Assembly: GCA_013289835.1 (NCBI GenBank) | Contig: JABCZG010000031.1 | Span: forward strand, 1-50,420 | Source of the DNA: Acidobacteriota bacterium | GTDB taxonomy: Bacteria > Acidobacteriota > Terriglobia > Acidiferrales > UBA7541 | Direction of reading: 5' to 3' | Length of the DNA: 50,420 bases | Translations under genes and position numbers: made by a program | The notes under the pieces: generated by a model | What the model saw: only the letters and a program-made list of their open reading frames with translations | What the model was told of the DNA's origin: nothing | The model's database searches: none | Shown: piece by piece, positions 15,954-25,026 of the stretch | Layout of the letters: every line of letters begins with the position of its first letter | Position numbering within the stretch: the first letter of the stretch is position 1

Positions 15954-16474
15954 CTTGTCCTCCCTCCGGCGGTCTTCTCTTATTATCCTTCACGAACGAA
16001 ATGTCTTCTCTCCCTCCATGCGTTCGCCTTGTCATCGCACCAGTCGGGTCGTTAGCCACCAGGGATCCAAGGGCCGAACGTCGTTGAGAAAAACTCTAAC
16101 GAGCGGTTTTGCGAATTCGCCGCAACTGATTCCTTTCTAAAGAGCTTCTAAAGGACCTTCAGTATTCAATAGCTGCCTTCCGTTTTTGGAACCCAGTCCG
16201 TCACTTGCCGTCCTTATGCATTCTGGTCACCTCATAAGCCATTGATATACCTGAGTTTTCCTCGGCCAATAGTAACTGCCCATCTGGCACCGAGATTGCG
16301 AACTCGCCGCAGGGGGGCAGCCGTTCTCGTGACTCAGCTAATATCGCTTACAAGCGGTTCCATTAGACCGTCCCTTTTCCTTGCTGCCTTCCCCTGTCTC
16401 TGACTACAGAGCCGTTCTAAGCAGTTTTCGAGTTTGTTGGACGCAGTGTTTTCTATCCTAGGAGGAACAGAATC
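15954..16474. other. Gene-free region upstream of the TonB receptor gene
   Basis: 521 bp without a credible gene. It carries a sigma54-like site at 16284-16300 and the ribosome binding site AGGAGG at 16460-16465. No hairpin terminator with a T-run follows the LysM gene. The rest shows no repeat or RNA gene that I recognise. Confidence 0.45.
16284..16300 (+). promoter_or_regulatory. Possible sigma54 (-24/-12) promoter
   Basis: CTGGCACCGAGATTGCG matches the consensus TGGCAC-N5-TTGC, with the GG and GC doublets exactly 12 nt apart. Transcription would start near 16311 and give a leader of about 164 nt before the receptor gene. The match is by eye and no enhancer-binding protein gene lies nearby. 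Confidence 0.45.
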
Positions 16475-19400
16475 ATGGTTGTAGATGTAAACAGATCGTC
16501 GAACCACCGGATGAATCTCATGTGCTTCTTCCTTCTTCTCATCTTGCTGTGCGGCTTGAGCAGCGCCGCCAAGGGCCAATCCACTGCCTCGCTCAACGGC
16601 ACGGTCACCGACGCAACCGGAGCGGCTGTTCCAGATGCCAAAGTGCTGGCTAGAAACCAGGCCACCGGAGTCGAATCAACGACGCACTCGGATACTGCGG
16701 GAGCCTACCTTTTCCCTTCATTGCCCATCGGCCTTTATCGTATTGAAGTCACGGCTGCCAACTTTCAGACGGCCATAATCACAAACCTTAAGCTCGATGT
16801 GGCCACCGCCGTCACCCAGAATGTTCAAATTAAGATTGGCGAAGCTGCGGAGAAAATCGAGATCGTCGCCGATGCCGCGGTGGTCGAGACCACCACCAAC
16901 AGCATGGGTCAAGTCATCAATGAAAAGACCGTTCAGGAAATTCCGCTGAACGGCCGCCACTTCACCGATCTGAGCTTGCTCACTCCTGGCACGATGACGC
17001 CCCCGGCCAATGGCTTCCTCTCAGCGCCACTCCGCGGACAAGGCTCCTTCGGAATCAACACCGCGGGTCAGCGCGAAGATACGACCAATTGGCTCGTCAA
17101 CGGAATCAACCTCAACGACAACGCGCAAAACCAGATCACCTTTCAGCCGCCCATTGACACCCTCGCGGAATATCGCATAGACAATTCGTCCTTCCCCGCC
17201 GAATACGGACGCAATGCCGGCGCCATCGTAAATTTGGCCACACGCTCCGGCACCAACGAATACCACGGCGAAGCCTTTGAGCTTTTCCGCAACAACGATC
17301 TCGACGCGCGAAATTTCTTCAATGCTGCTAAGACCTCAACGGGTGTGCCGCTTCCTCAGGCTCCCTTCAAACGCAATGATTTCGGCGCCGATTTTGGCGG
17401 ACCCATCATCAAGAACAAAGCCTTCTTCTTCCTCGCCTACGAAGGCTTGCGCCAGCGCCAGCAATTGACCATTACCAGCACTGTCCCCAGCCCGAACCAG
17501 ATTGCCGCAGTTACGTCACCAGCCGTTCAAAAACTGCTCGCGCTAGTTCCCGCGGCCAACGAAGTCGGAACCGGGACTGCGGGAGTCCCCGGCACATTCA
17601 ACGGCTTCACTGGCAGCACCACCGCCAACGTCTCGCTGAACCAGGGTTCCGCTGACATTGACGTAGACCTCACCGCGAAGGACCGCGTCCATGGCTATTA
17701 CGTCGTTCAAAAAGACCTCCGTGAGGAACCGACTTCTGGCGGCGCCATCGCCGCAAACACTCCCGGCTTCGGCGATACCCGCAGCGGCTTCCGTCAGCTT
17801 TTAACTTTCAGCGAAGACCACGTTTTCAGCTCTTCTCTCACCAACACCGTCCGCCTGGGCTTCAATCGCATTCACCTGATCTTCACGCCCAACGGCCTGT
17901 TGGATCCCACCAATTTTGATATCACCATGCCCGCGGGTGCCCCGGCGGCGGTTGGCTTGCCCTTCTTTAACGTCGGAGGCAGCCTCGGTTTTGGCGGCCC
18001 CACCGGCGAGCCGCAAGGCCGCGGTGACACCACGGTGGTGCTCAACGATGACTTGAACTGGCTCAAAGGCCGCCACACCTTCACGTTTGGCGGTGAGCTC
18101 CGGCGCGCCTACAACAACAACATTGCTTTCAACGTTGGCAGTCTCACGTTTAGTTCGCTGGCCAACTTCCTTGCTGACAGCGCCAACGCCTTTACCGTCC
18201 AGCTCGGTTCCGGAAACGACAGAATCCTTCAACCGTCCTATGACGCCTTCGCGCAGGACAGTTTCAAGTGGAGGCCAAATGTCACCATTAACATCGGCTT
18301 GCGCTACGCCTGGAACGCCACTCCCTCGGAAGCCGCTGGCCGCTTCACCAACTTCGATCCAACCACTGGAGATCTTGTTGCCGCCACGCAGCCCTACCAG
18401 CAGAGCAACAAGAATTTCCAGCCCCGCGTCGGCTTCGCTTGGGATCCCTTCAAGGACGGCAAGACTTCCGTTCGCGCCGCCTATGCCATTCTCACGCAGG
18501 CCCCCACTACGAACACGATTAGCGGACTCAGCGGCAACCCGCCATTCGCGCTTCCAATTTCCGCCAGCTCGGCCACCAACAGCATCACCATCGAGGATCC
18601 TTCCGCGGCTGTCGTCGGCACCAGCCTCGGTCCCGCTGCCATCAATCCCGCTTTCAACAATATGTACGCCCAGGATTGGAACCTGACCATTCAGCGCGAA
18701 CTGACCAGCAGTTTGGGCCTTGAGGTCGGTTACGTAGGCACGAAGGGGACGCACCTTCAACTCTCGCAGAACATCAATCAGCCTTTCGTCACCGCCGGAT
18801 TCTACGGCTCGACGAAGCCCTTCCCAACGCTTCCTCTAACCAGCCCGATCATCCCAGCGCAATGCCTGGCTCCGAATCCTGTCTGCGCTCTCAATAACAT
18901 CAACCAGGTAAACAGCGGTGGAAACTCCAACTACAACGCGCTCATCGCCACCGTGAACAAGCACGTCTCACACGGTCTGCAATTCGTGGCTTCCTACACC
19001 TACTCCAAGTCGCTGGATTACAACTCTCTTTCTACCGGAGAAACCTACGTTATCCAGAATGCCTACAACCCGCGCGGCGATTATGGCCTGTCCGAATTTG
19101 ACGCCCGCCACCGCTTCGTCATCAGCGGCTTCTACGAATTCCCGTTCAAGGCCAACCGCCTCGTCTCCGGCTGGCAGGTCGGCATGGTCACCCAGCTGCA
19201 GTCTGGCAACCCGGTGAACCCAACCCTTGCCATCGGTCCGGGCGCGGGCATTTCCTTGACTGTTCGCCCTGATCTCCTGAAGACCGTTACCGGCACGGGT
19301 AACCCATCGCAATACTTCACCGACGCCATCCTGTGCGAGCCGTTCAATGGCGTGCCTTCCGGAAAAGTGCCCGCGATTCCTGCGTGCGCCACAACACCAA

Positions 19401-19753
19401 ACGCAGCCTTCGCGGTGCCTTGCACATTCAACAGCACTCCTACTGCGCCCGGTGGCGGCACCTATCTCATCGTCCCGGGCAGCTGCCATCCCGGAGATCT
19501 CGGCCGCGACGCCATCACCGGTCCGGACTTCCTAAACACCGATTTCTCGGTCACCAAAAATACGAAGATCAACGAGCGCTTCAATCTTCAGTTCCGTACC
19601 GAGATGTTCGACATTTTCAATCATCCAAACTTTGGCAACCCGGTTCTCACCGCCACCAGCGGCTCCTTCGGGATCATCCAAAGCACCCGCTTCCCAACCG
19701 GCGACTTCGGCTCCTCGCGGCAGATTCAATTTGCCTTGAAGCTGATCTTCTAG
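16475..19753 (+). CDS. Oar-like TonB-dependent receptor with carboxypeptidase-regulatory-like domain
   Basis: A 1092-aa outer membrane protein. Residues 13-35 form a signal peptide (MNLMCFFLLLILLCGLSSAA). Residues 36-125 form a carboxypeptidase-regulatory-like beta domain (LNGTVTDATGAAVPDAKV, GAYLFPSLPIGLYRIEV). A plug-like segment follows (GQVINEKTVQEIPLNGRHF, then TNWLVNGINLND), with a long barrel ending in the terminal Phe that the BAM machinery recognises (QIQFALKLIF). AGGAGG lies 9 nt upstream of the ATG. Such proteins are greatly expanded in Acidobacteria and are thought to take up large substrates; the substrate here is unknown. Monocistronic, with a possible sigma54 promoter and a strong terminator. 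Confidence 0.92.
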   Translation: MVVDVNRSSNHRMNLMCFFLLLILLCGLSSAAKGQSTASLNGTVTDATGAAVPDAKVLARNQATGVESTTHSDTAGAYLFPSLPIGLYRIEVTAANFQTAIITNLKLDVATAVTQNVQIKIGEAAEKIEIVADAAVVETTTNSMGQVINEKTVQEIPLNGRHFTDLSLLTPGTMTPPANGFLSAPLRGQGSFGINTAGQREDTTNWLVNGINLNDNAQNQITFQPPIDTLAEYRIDNSSFPAEYGRNAGAIVNLATRSGTNEYHGEAFELFRNNDLDARNFFNAAKTSTGVPLPQAPFKRNDFGADFGGPIIKNKAFFFLAYEGLRQRQQLTITSTVPSPNQIAAVTSPAVQKLLALVPAANEVGTGTAGVPGTFNGFTGSTTANVSLNQGSADIDVDLTAKDRVHGYYVVQKDLREEPTSGGAIAANTPGFGDTRSGFRQLLTFSEDHVFSSSLTNTVRLGFNRIHLIFTPNGLLDPTNFDITMPAGAPAAVGLPFFNVGGSLGFGGPTGEPQGRGDTTVVLNDDLNWLKGRHTFTFGGELRRAYNNNIAFNVGSLTFSSLANFLADSANAFTVQLGSGNDRILQPSYDAFAQDSFKWRPNVTINIGLRYAWNATPSEAAGRFTNFDPTTGDLVAATQPYQQSNKNFQPRVGFAWDPFKDGKTSVRAAYAILTQAPTTNTISGLSGNPPFALPISASSATNSITIEDPSAAVVGTSLGPAAINPAFNNMYAQDWNLTIQRELTSSLGLEVGYVGTKGTHLQLSQNINQPFVTAGFYGSTKPFPTLPLTSPIIPAQCLAPNPVCALNNINQVNSGGNSNYNALIATVNKHVSHGLQFVASYTYSKSLDYNSLSTGETYVIQNAYNPRGDYGLSEFDARHRFVISGFYEFPFKANRLVSGWQVGMVTQLQSGNPVNPTLAIGPGAGISLTVRPDLLKTVTGTGNPSQYFTDAILCEPFNGVPSGKVPAIPACATTPNAAFAVPCTFNSTPTAPGGGTYLIVPGSCHPGDLGRDAITGPDFLNTDFSVTKNTKINERFNLQFRTEMFDIFNHPNFGNPVLTATSGSFGIIQSTRFPTGDFGSSRQIQFALKLIF

Positions 19754-19775
19754 CCGTCCTTCAACCCATCTTCCA

Positions 19776-19805
19776 AGAGGGCGGGCTGCACCCCGCCCTC
19801 TTTTT
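19776..19805 (+). terminator. Intrinsic terminator after the TonB receptor gene
   Basis: AGAGGGCGGG pairs with CCCGCCCTCT around a CTGCAC loop, followed by a T-run (TTTTTATTTT). It lies 22 nt beyond the stop codon. Confidence 0.93.
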
Positions 19806-19957
19806 ATTTTCCAGCGGCCATCTTTTGCCCGCCCGCTGTCTCCGGACTCTGCAAACGCGGCTGCGAAAAAGTAACTCCAGTGCTATCGCCTCCGCCGTCT
19901 CATCGCTATTTTTCGGATACAATAGAAGCTAGTCTGATCTTGCATCATGAGGGCTAA

Positions 19958-20824
19958 GTGATTCATCCCAACGTCTTTCACAACGAAAGCCTCTTGCCCA
20001 TCGAGAAAGTCCGCCTTTCTCCCGGCCAGGCAGGCCTCATCTGTGGCTGGGGCATCTTCACCACCCTTCGCATTTGCCGCGGCGAAGCCTTCGCCTACGA
20101 ACGCCACTGGCGCCGCCTCGAAAAAGACGCCTCCATCACCCGCCTCCCCATGCCCTACACCGCCGCCAAAGTCCGCGTGCACCTCCACGAAGTCATCCGC
20201 GCCAATCAAGTCACCGAAGGCTGCGCCCGCATCTATCTCGTCTACAACACCGTCGGCTTCTGGCAAAGCGCCGAGCAGCATCCCCAAGTGGACTTGATCA
20301 TCTACAGCGCCCCGCTCCCCGAGCATCGCGAAATTGTCCGCCTCGCCGTCCGCGAGCACGGCCGCCATTCCGCCTCCCCGCTCTCCGGCGTGAAAAGCAT
20401 CTCCTGGCTCAACAATGTCTGGGCCGTAGCCGAAGCCACGAAGGAAGGCTTCGACGAAGTGATCATGCTCAACGAACGCGGCGAAGTTGCCGAATGCACT
20501 TCCGCAAATATTTTCGCCGTGAAAGACGGCAAAGTCCTCACGCCCCCGCTCAACTCCGGCTGCCTCGAAGGCGTCACCCGCGGCATCCTCATGGAAGTCG
20601 CGCCCGAAGCCGGCGTCTCTGTCGTCGAACAAATGCTCCGCCCCGAAGATCTCTACACCGCCGACGAAGTTTTCATCTCCTCCACCAATCGCAACCTCAT
20701 CAGCGTCGGCGAAATCGCCGGCCACCCCATCCCCAACCCCGGCACGGTCTGCAACCATCTCAACGATCTCTTCGACACCTACGTCGACGATTACGTCACC
20801 CGCCGCCTCGCCACCGCCCGTTAG
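19958..20824 (+). CDS. Class IV PLP-dependent aminotransferase (BCAT / aminodeoxychorismate lyase type)
   Basis: A 288-aa fold-type IV PLP enzyme. The catalytic lysine is Lys146 in GVKSISWLNN; Glu179 in GEVAECTSANIF and the phosphate-binding turn SGCLEGVTRGIL are in their expected positions, and C-terminal VFISSTNRNLISV is typical. The family includes branched-chain aminotransferase, D-amino acid aminotransferase and PabC; the residues seen do not settle the substrate. The start is a GTG at 19958 with GAGGG 5 nt upstream. It stands alone between the receptor terminator and the FHA-PP2C gene, with no ilv or pab neighbour to assist assignment. Codon use is very strongly C-ending. Confidence 0.88.
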   Translation: MIHPNVFHNESLLPIEKVRLSPGQAGLICGWGIFTTLRICRGEAFAYERHWRRLEKDASITRLPMPYTAAKVRVHLHEVIRANQVTEGCARIYLVYNTVGFWQSAEQHPQVDLIIYSAPLPEHREIVRLAVREHGRHSASPLSGVKSISWLNNVWAVAEATKEGFDEVIMLNERGEVAECTSANIFAVKDGKVLTPPLNSGCLEGVTRGILMEVAPEAGVSVVEQMLRPEDLYTADEVFISSTNRNLISVGEIAGHPIPNPGTVCNHLNDLFDTYVDDYVTRRLATAR

Positions 20825-20928
20825 CAACAGTCAGGCAAGTCCCCAACAAATAGAATCACGCACGAGTCGGCGGCTAGCCATGCCCGTGGCTTCCGCCGCT
20901 CCTGTTTGCCTCCAACCTCTCCTTCGCG

Positions 20929-20937
20929 TGCTACAAT
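20929..20937 (+). promoter_or_regulatory. Extended -10 promoter element before the FHA-PP2C gene
   Basis: TGCTACAAT is an extended -10 hexamer (TGnTATAAT with one mismatch) 21 nt before the ATG at 20959. No good -35 is visible. Transcription would start about 15 nt before the gene, and no ribosome binding site is seen there, so the mRNA may be nearly leaderless. The same element precedes the DUF6526 gene. Confidence 0.4.
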
Positions 20938-20958
20938 GCCCCGCACTGGCTCTCACTC

Positions 20959-22767
20959 ATGGCTGACACCGTTCCTCCAGGTGGCGAAGCGGTCCTTGAA
21001 GTTGTCTCTCCAGACAGCCAGCGCCGCTACGCCCGCATCACCCAAACGCCCTTCATGATCGGCCGTGGCGCCGAAACCGGTAACCATCTCCAGCTTTCCG
21101 ACCGCCGCATCTCCCGGAATTGCGCCGCCATCGTCGTCGAAGGCAATCGCTTCTACATCGAGGACCGCGGCCAGCGTCGCGGCCTTTTCATCAACGGTGA
21201 AAAAGTCGAAAGCCGCGAGCTCAAGGACGGCGACGTCGTCAGCTTCGGCCTCGAGGATTCCTACGAAATCATTTTCCGTTCCTCCTCCAGCTCCGCCGAC
21301 GAATCCCTCCCCAACCTCCTCACCCGCATGGAGCACATCACCAGTTCCGAACAGACCGGCGGCGGCCTCGCCAAACTCAAGCGCCTCCTCGAAGCCACCT
21401 CTCTGCTTCACTCCCAGCTTCCTCTCGAAGTCGTCCTCGGCCACATGCTCGACCACGCCGTCTCCGTCACCGACGCCGACCGCGGCCTCTTGCTCGAATC
21501 CGATCCCGCCGGCGCCCTCAAAGTAAAACTCGCGCGCCGCAGCGGCGGCCTGCGCCTCCCGCCCGAAAGCCTCACGCCCAGCCAGACCGCCATTCAGCTT
21601 TCGCTCAAGCAGCAATCCCCCGTCATCACTGAAGATCTCGCGCAAGCCGAAATGGATTTGCAGGCCGCGCAGAGCATCGTCGCCCAGCGCCTCCGCGCCG
21701 TAGTGGTCATCCCTCTCTATGCCATGTCCCGCGCCAACACCCAGGAATCCATGGTCAACATCAAGCGCGGTGATTTTCTCGGCATCCTCTACCTGGACTC
21801 CCGCCGCCCCGCCGCCTTCTCCAAGCTCGACCGCCAAATTCTGGACGCTCTCGCCGCCGACGCCGCCAGCATTCTCGATAACGCCCGCCTCGTCGAACGC
21901 GAACGCGAACGCCAACGCCTCGAGCAGGAAATCAACATCGCCCGCGACATCCAGCAGGCTCTTCTCCCGCGCGATTTCCGCGAATTCCCTCATCTCGCCG
22001 TCAACGGTTACAACTTGCCGTGCTTGTCCGTCGGCGGCGACTACTTCGACGTCTTCCCGCTGAACGACAAGCGCACCGCTTTCCTCCTCGCCGACGTCTC
22101 CGGCAAAGGACTCGGTGCCGCTCTTCTCACCACCATGCTCCAGGGCGCGCTTTCCGGCATGACCCTCGGCACCGACCCCGCCCGCGTCATCAATCACGTC
22201 AACAAATTCCTCTGCAGCCATGCCGAGGTCGGCCGCTACGCCACCATGTTCTTCGGCATTCTCGACGAGGAAGGCCACCTCGAATTCATCAACGCCGGAC
22301 ATCCTTCCCCGTTCCTCATCCGCAGCGGCGTCGCTGAAGAAGCCTTCACCGAAGGCTCCTTCCCCGTCGGCCTTGTTCCCGAAGCCGAATACACCACCGT
22401 CTGCCTCAAGCTTGAGCCCGGCGACACCCTCGTCCTCTTCAGCGACGGCGTCACCGAAGCCATGGACCCCGACGACCAGCTCTTCGGCGTCCCCCGCCTC
22501 AAGCAAGTCCTCACCGGCCTCACCGAATGCCCTCTCGAGCAAATCCAGAAATGCGTCCTCGAATCCGTCGAAAACTTCACCCGCGGCGCCCACCAGGCCG
22601 ACGACATCACCCTCCTCGTCGTCCGCTACCGCGCCGCCACCTCCGCCGCTACCGTAGACACCGACGTCCCAGCCATCGCCTCTTCTTCCGCGCCCTCTTC
22701 CTCCGCCGCTTCCGCTTCCGCAACTACTCCCGGAGCAGCTTCTTCCGCCTCCCCCGTTTCCATATAA
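20959..22767 (+). CDS. FHA-GAF-PP2C (SpoIIE/RsbU-type) protein phosphatase
   Basis: A 602-aa cytoplasmic signalling protein. Residues about 20-105 are an FHA phosphothreonine-binding domain (MIGRGAETGNHLQLSDRRIS, GLFINGEKVE). Residues about 145-300 are a GAF sensor. A coiled helix (ERERQRLEQEINIARDIQQA) leads to the PP2C-type phosphatase at about 330-560 with GGDYFDV, ADVSGKGLGAAL, NAGHPSP, SDGVTEAMD and ADDITLLVVR, all metal-binding acids present. The C-terminus is a Ser/Ala-rich tail of about 35 residues. RsbU-like phosphatases usually act on STAS anti-anti-sigma factors; no such partner or anti-sigma kinase is encoded nearby, so the target must be elsewhere. Confidence 0.93.
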   Translation: MADTVPPGGEAVLEVVSPDSQRRYARITQTPFMIGRGAETGNHLQLSDRRISRNCAAIVVEGNRFYIEDRGQRRGLFINGEKVESRELKDGDVVSFGLEDSYEIIFRSSSSSADESLPNLLTRMEHITSSEQTGGGLAKLKRLLEATSLLHSQLPLEVVLGHMLDHAVSVTDADRGLLLESDPAGALKVKLARRSGGLRLPPESLTPSQTAIQLSLKQQSPVITEDLAQAEMDLQAAQSIVAQRLRAVVVIPLYAMSRANTQESMVNIKRGDFLGILYLDSRRPAAFSKLDRQILDALAADAASILDNARLVERERERQRLEQEINIARDIQQALLPRDFREFPHLAVNGYNLPCLSVGGDYFDVFPLNDKRTAFLLADVSGKGLGAALLTTMLQGALSGMTLGTDPARVINHVNKFLCSHAEVGRYATMFFGILDEEGHLEFINAGHPSPFLIRSGVAEEAFTEGSFPVGLVPEAEYTTVCLKLEPGDTLVLFSDGVTEAMDPDDQLFGVPRLKQVLTGLTECPLEQIQKCVLESVENFTRGAHQADDITLLVVRYRAATSAATVDTDVPAIASSSAPSSSAASASATTPGAASSASPVSI

Positions 22768-22809
22768 TCGAGGGGCACCGTCCACTACCCTGTATTTTCC
22801 AGAGACATG

Positions 22810-22874
22810 GCGCAGTGATATTCTCTCCACGACTACATGTCCAAAAATATCAATCCTCCAGGTCCGGGCCGTCC
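22810..22874. repeat. 65-nt intergenic element, copy A
   Basis: It shares with 25646-25711 the exact block TGATATTCTCTC (22816-22827), then CATG.CCA, an A-rich stretch and CCGGGCC (22864-22870), aligned with a single 1-nt offset. It sits about 50 nt before the small membrane protein gene. No function known. Confidence 0.6.
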
Positions 22875-22920
22875 CTCATCGCTAGAGACTTGAAAACTGC
22901 AGACTTGAGTGCGAGGAAGA

Positions 22921-23484
22921 ATGCTGAAGCATGCAAGTAAAGTGCAGATTCCTCCCGAGCTGAGACGCAAGGTCTCACAGTCGCTGCTTATGTTCACAGG
23001 GTTGCAGGCAATATTCATGAGGATCATGTGTGTTGGTGTTGCAGCAGTTGGCCTCAGCCTGGCATCCAGCAACAACGGACTTTGGTTTATAGCAGGAGCT
23101 TGCATCTGTCCCAGTGCTGTTGCGGTCTTTTACAGGTTCTTTCCCTTGCGGCCCTATCGCGGGGATTTCTACGCGAAGGACATGCACGACGTTGACACCG
23201 ACGATCCTGCGGTGCTGCGTCTTGTGGAGCTTCTGAGGTCCGCCGATGCTCGTCGGCACATTTGGCAGCAAGCTGCCAAACTTTCCGGAATTCTATTTGT
23301 CATCGCGTGGGCTGAGGCCATCTTCTTTTGGGGGCCGGTGGACTGGTCACTTTCTTTTCCATCTTCGCGATTCTGGGGGTACTTACTCTTCTGCTTCGTG
23401 CTTTGCTTCGCGGCTCTCTCGGTGGACCATACCGATTGGGGTTTGACCACCTGGGCAAGTCGGGAGGCTGGCCGAGTGCCTTAA
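22921..23484 (+). CDS. Hypothetical multi-pass membrane protein
   Basis: Not recognised. A 187-aa protein with about four hydrophobic segments: IFMRIMCVGVAAVGLSLA, LWFIAGACICPSAVAVFY, LSGILFVIAWAEAIFF and FWGYLLFCFVLCFAALSV. An acidic cytoplasmic-type loop (KDMHDVDTDDPAVLRLVELL) lies in the middle. The ATG at 22921 follows GAGGAAGA; an upstream in-frame start at 22909 is less likely. Codon use is less C-biased than in the phosphatase gene before it, suggesting accessory status. The stop is 19 bp before rtcB, so the two genes are probably co-transcribed. Confidence 0.65.
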   Translation: MLKHASKVQIPPELRRKVSQSLLMFTGLQAIFMRIMCVGVAAVGLSLASSNNGLWFIAGACICPSAVAVFYRFFPLRPYRGDFYAKDMHDVDTDDPAVLRLVELLRSADARRHIWQQAAKLSGILFVIAWAEAIFFWGPVDWSLSFPSSRFWGYLLFCFVLCFAALSVDHTDWGLTTWASREAGRVP

Positions 23485-23503
23485 CGCTGCGCAAAATACA
23501 AGG

Positions 23504-24757
23504 GTGGTACCCTTTCCCAATGCCGCGCCCGCGAAGAGTGAGAATCTGCCAGTGGGCGTCTGGTTCGTCCCCCGAGGAGACGCTGTGAATTTTGTCGACG
23601 GAATTCCGATCTGGGGCGCGCCGGATGAAGGCGCAGTCTCCCAAATCAAGACGTGCGCAAAGACGGCTGACAAAGTGGCCCTAATGGCCGACCACCACAA
23701 AGGCTACGCAGTCCCCATCGGTGGAGTCGTGGCCTATCGAAACGCCATCAGCCCCAGCGGCGTCGGCTACGACATTGCCTGCGGCAACAAAGCCGTCCTG
23801 CTCGACATGCCGGGAGCTTCTCTCCGCGCGGACATCAAGAAAATCATGGACGAGGCCTGGAACACGATTAGCTTTGGCGTGGGACGCCGCAATGCGGAAA
23901 GGGTTGATCACTCCCTATTCGATAGCGCTGCCTGGAAATGCGAAGCCGTCGCACCGCTCAAGGAAATGGCCCGCCAGCAGCTAGGCACCGTGGGCAGCGG
24001 AAATCATTACGTCGATCTCTTCACCGATGAACAGGACCGCGTGTGGATCGGCGTGCACTTCGGCTCCCGCGGATTGGGACACAAAACCGCCACGTGGTTC
24101 CTGAAAGAAGCGGGAGCCAAAGACGGCATGGACGTCGAGCCTTGCGTGATCCCCGTCGACTCCGACCTCGGCGCCCAGTTTTTAGAATGCATGACCCTGG
24201 CCGGAGAATACGCGTACGCCGGCCGCGATTGGGTCTGCGAAAGAGTCGCCAGCATTCTCGGCGCTTCCATCATCGAAGAGGTCCACAACCATCACAATTT
24301 CGCCTGGCGCGAGTCCCACGATGGTCAGGAGTATTGGGTCGTCCGCAAAGGAGCAACTCCCGCATTCCCCGGGCAGAAAGGATTCGTCGGCGGCACCATG
24401 GGCGAAACCTCTGTAATCCTGGAAGGCGTTGAAAACGAGTCCGCCAAATACTCCCTCTACAGCACCGTCCACGGCGCCGGCCGCGTGATGGGCCGCATGG
24501 AAGCCAAAGGAAAAGTAGACCGCAAAACCGGCGAAGTGAAGCGCGCCGGAAGAGTCACCCAAGACATGATGGACACCTGGCTAAAACGCGCCAATGTCGA
24601 ACTCCGCGGCGCCGGCCTGGACGAATCCCCCGATTGCTACAAACGCCTCCCCGAAGTGCTAGCCGAACACGGCGACAGCATCAAAATCTTGCACACCCTG
24701 ACTCCCGTAGGCGTAGCCATGGCCGGCGCAAACGAGTTCGACCCCTACAAGGATTGA
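23504..24757 (+). CDS. rtcB: RtcB-type RNA-splicing ligase
   Basis: A 417-aa RtcB, which joins 2',3'-cyclic phosphate or 3'-phosphate ends to 5'-OH RNA ends through a GMP-histidine intermediate, using Mn. Seen are Asp90 and Cys93 in GYDIACG, LGTVGSGNHYVD (His168), GVHFGSRGLGHKTA (His185), EVHNHHNFA, VVRKGATPA and the nucleophile His323 in STVHGAGR. The active site thus looks complete. The start is uncertain: GTG 23504 is used, but the first 15 residues are not conserved-looking. There is no archease, RtcA or RtcR gene in the window; the neighbour is a small membrane protein. Role in tRNA or rRNA repair is inferred from the family. Confidence 0.9.
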   Translation: MVPFPNAAPAKSENLPVGVWFVPRGDAVNFVDGIPIWGAPDEGAVSQIKTCAKTADKVALMADHHKGYAVPIGGVVAYRNAISPSGVGYDIACGNKAVLLDMPGASLRADIKKIMDEAWNTISFGVGRRNAERVDHSLFDSAAWKCEAVAPLKEMARQQLGTVGSGNHYVDLFTDEQDRVWIGVHFGSRGLGHKTATWFLKEAGAKDGMDVEPCVIPVDSDLGAQFLECMTLAGEYAYAGRDWVCERVASILGASIIEEVHNHHNFAWRESHDGQEYWVVRKGATPAFPGQKGFVGGTMGETSVILEGVENESAKYSLYSTVHGAGRVMGRMEAKGKVDRKTGEVKRAGRVTQDMMDTWLKRANVELRGAGLDESPDCYKRLPEVLAEHGDSIKILHTLTPVGVAMAGANEFDPYKD

Positions 24758-24849
24758 CCCCGCGGCCCATCTTGTCCCAGTCCGCTCCCAAATCCGTCAA
24801 ACTCCCCTCGATCAAGCAGGTAAGTTTCCCCCACTCTCAAATCCAACCG

Positions 24850-24915
24850 GCTCGAAGGGTGCCCCAGGTTCGTTCTTTGAACCTGGGTCTTGGGTTTGCC
24901 TTTCTCTCCTCACTC
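24850..24915 (+). repeat. REP-like hairpin repeat, copy 1
   Basis: 66 nt, identical to 24961-25026 except for one base. The core hairpin is CCCAGGTT (24863-24870), a 9-nt loop and AACCTGGG (24880-24887), preceded by GGGTGCC and followed by TCTTGGGTTTGCC. It is the farthest copy from the transposase gene, in the same orientation as copy 2. Confidence 0.9.
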
Positions 24916-24960
24916 CGACCAATCGAACATCGAATTTCTCTCCACTCACAACTCAATCCA

Positions 24961-25026
24961 GCTCGGAGGGTGCCCCAGGTTCGTTCTTTGAACCTGGGTC
25001 TTGGGTTTGCCTTTCTCTCCTCACTC
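24961..25026 (+). repeat. REP-like hairpin repeat, copy 2, overlapping the transposase 3' end
   Basis: 65 of 66 positions equal copy 1. The last 6 nt contain the stop codon of the transposase gene (25021-25023 on the minus strand), so the repeat forms the 3' border of the gene. Direct repetition of copies 1 and 2 at 111-nt spacing resembles BIME organisation in enterobacteria. Confidence 0.9.

Noticed and set aside
20953..22830. 625-codon open frame antisense to the FHA-GAF-PP2C gene
   Set aside because: It mirrors a gene with extreme C-ending codon bias, which leaves antisense frames free of stops. The predicted protein is Gly/Glu/Ala/Val low-complexity and has no domain, while the sense protein has full FHA, GAF and PP2C motifs.
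24850..25026. CRISPR array
   Set aside because: Only two direct copies with a strong internal hairpin plus an inverted copy beside a RAYT gene; repeat length and spacing do not fit CRISPR and no cas gene is present.
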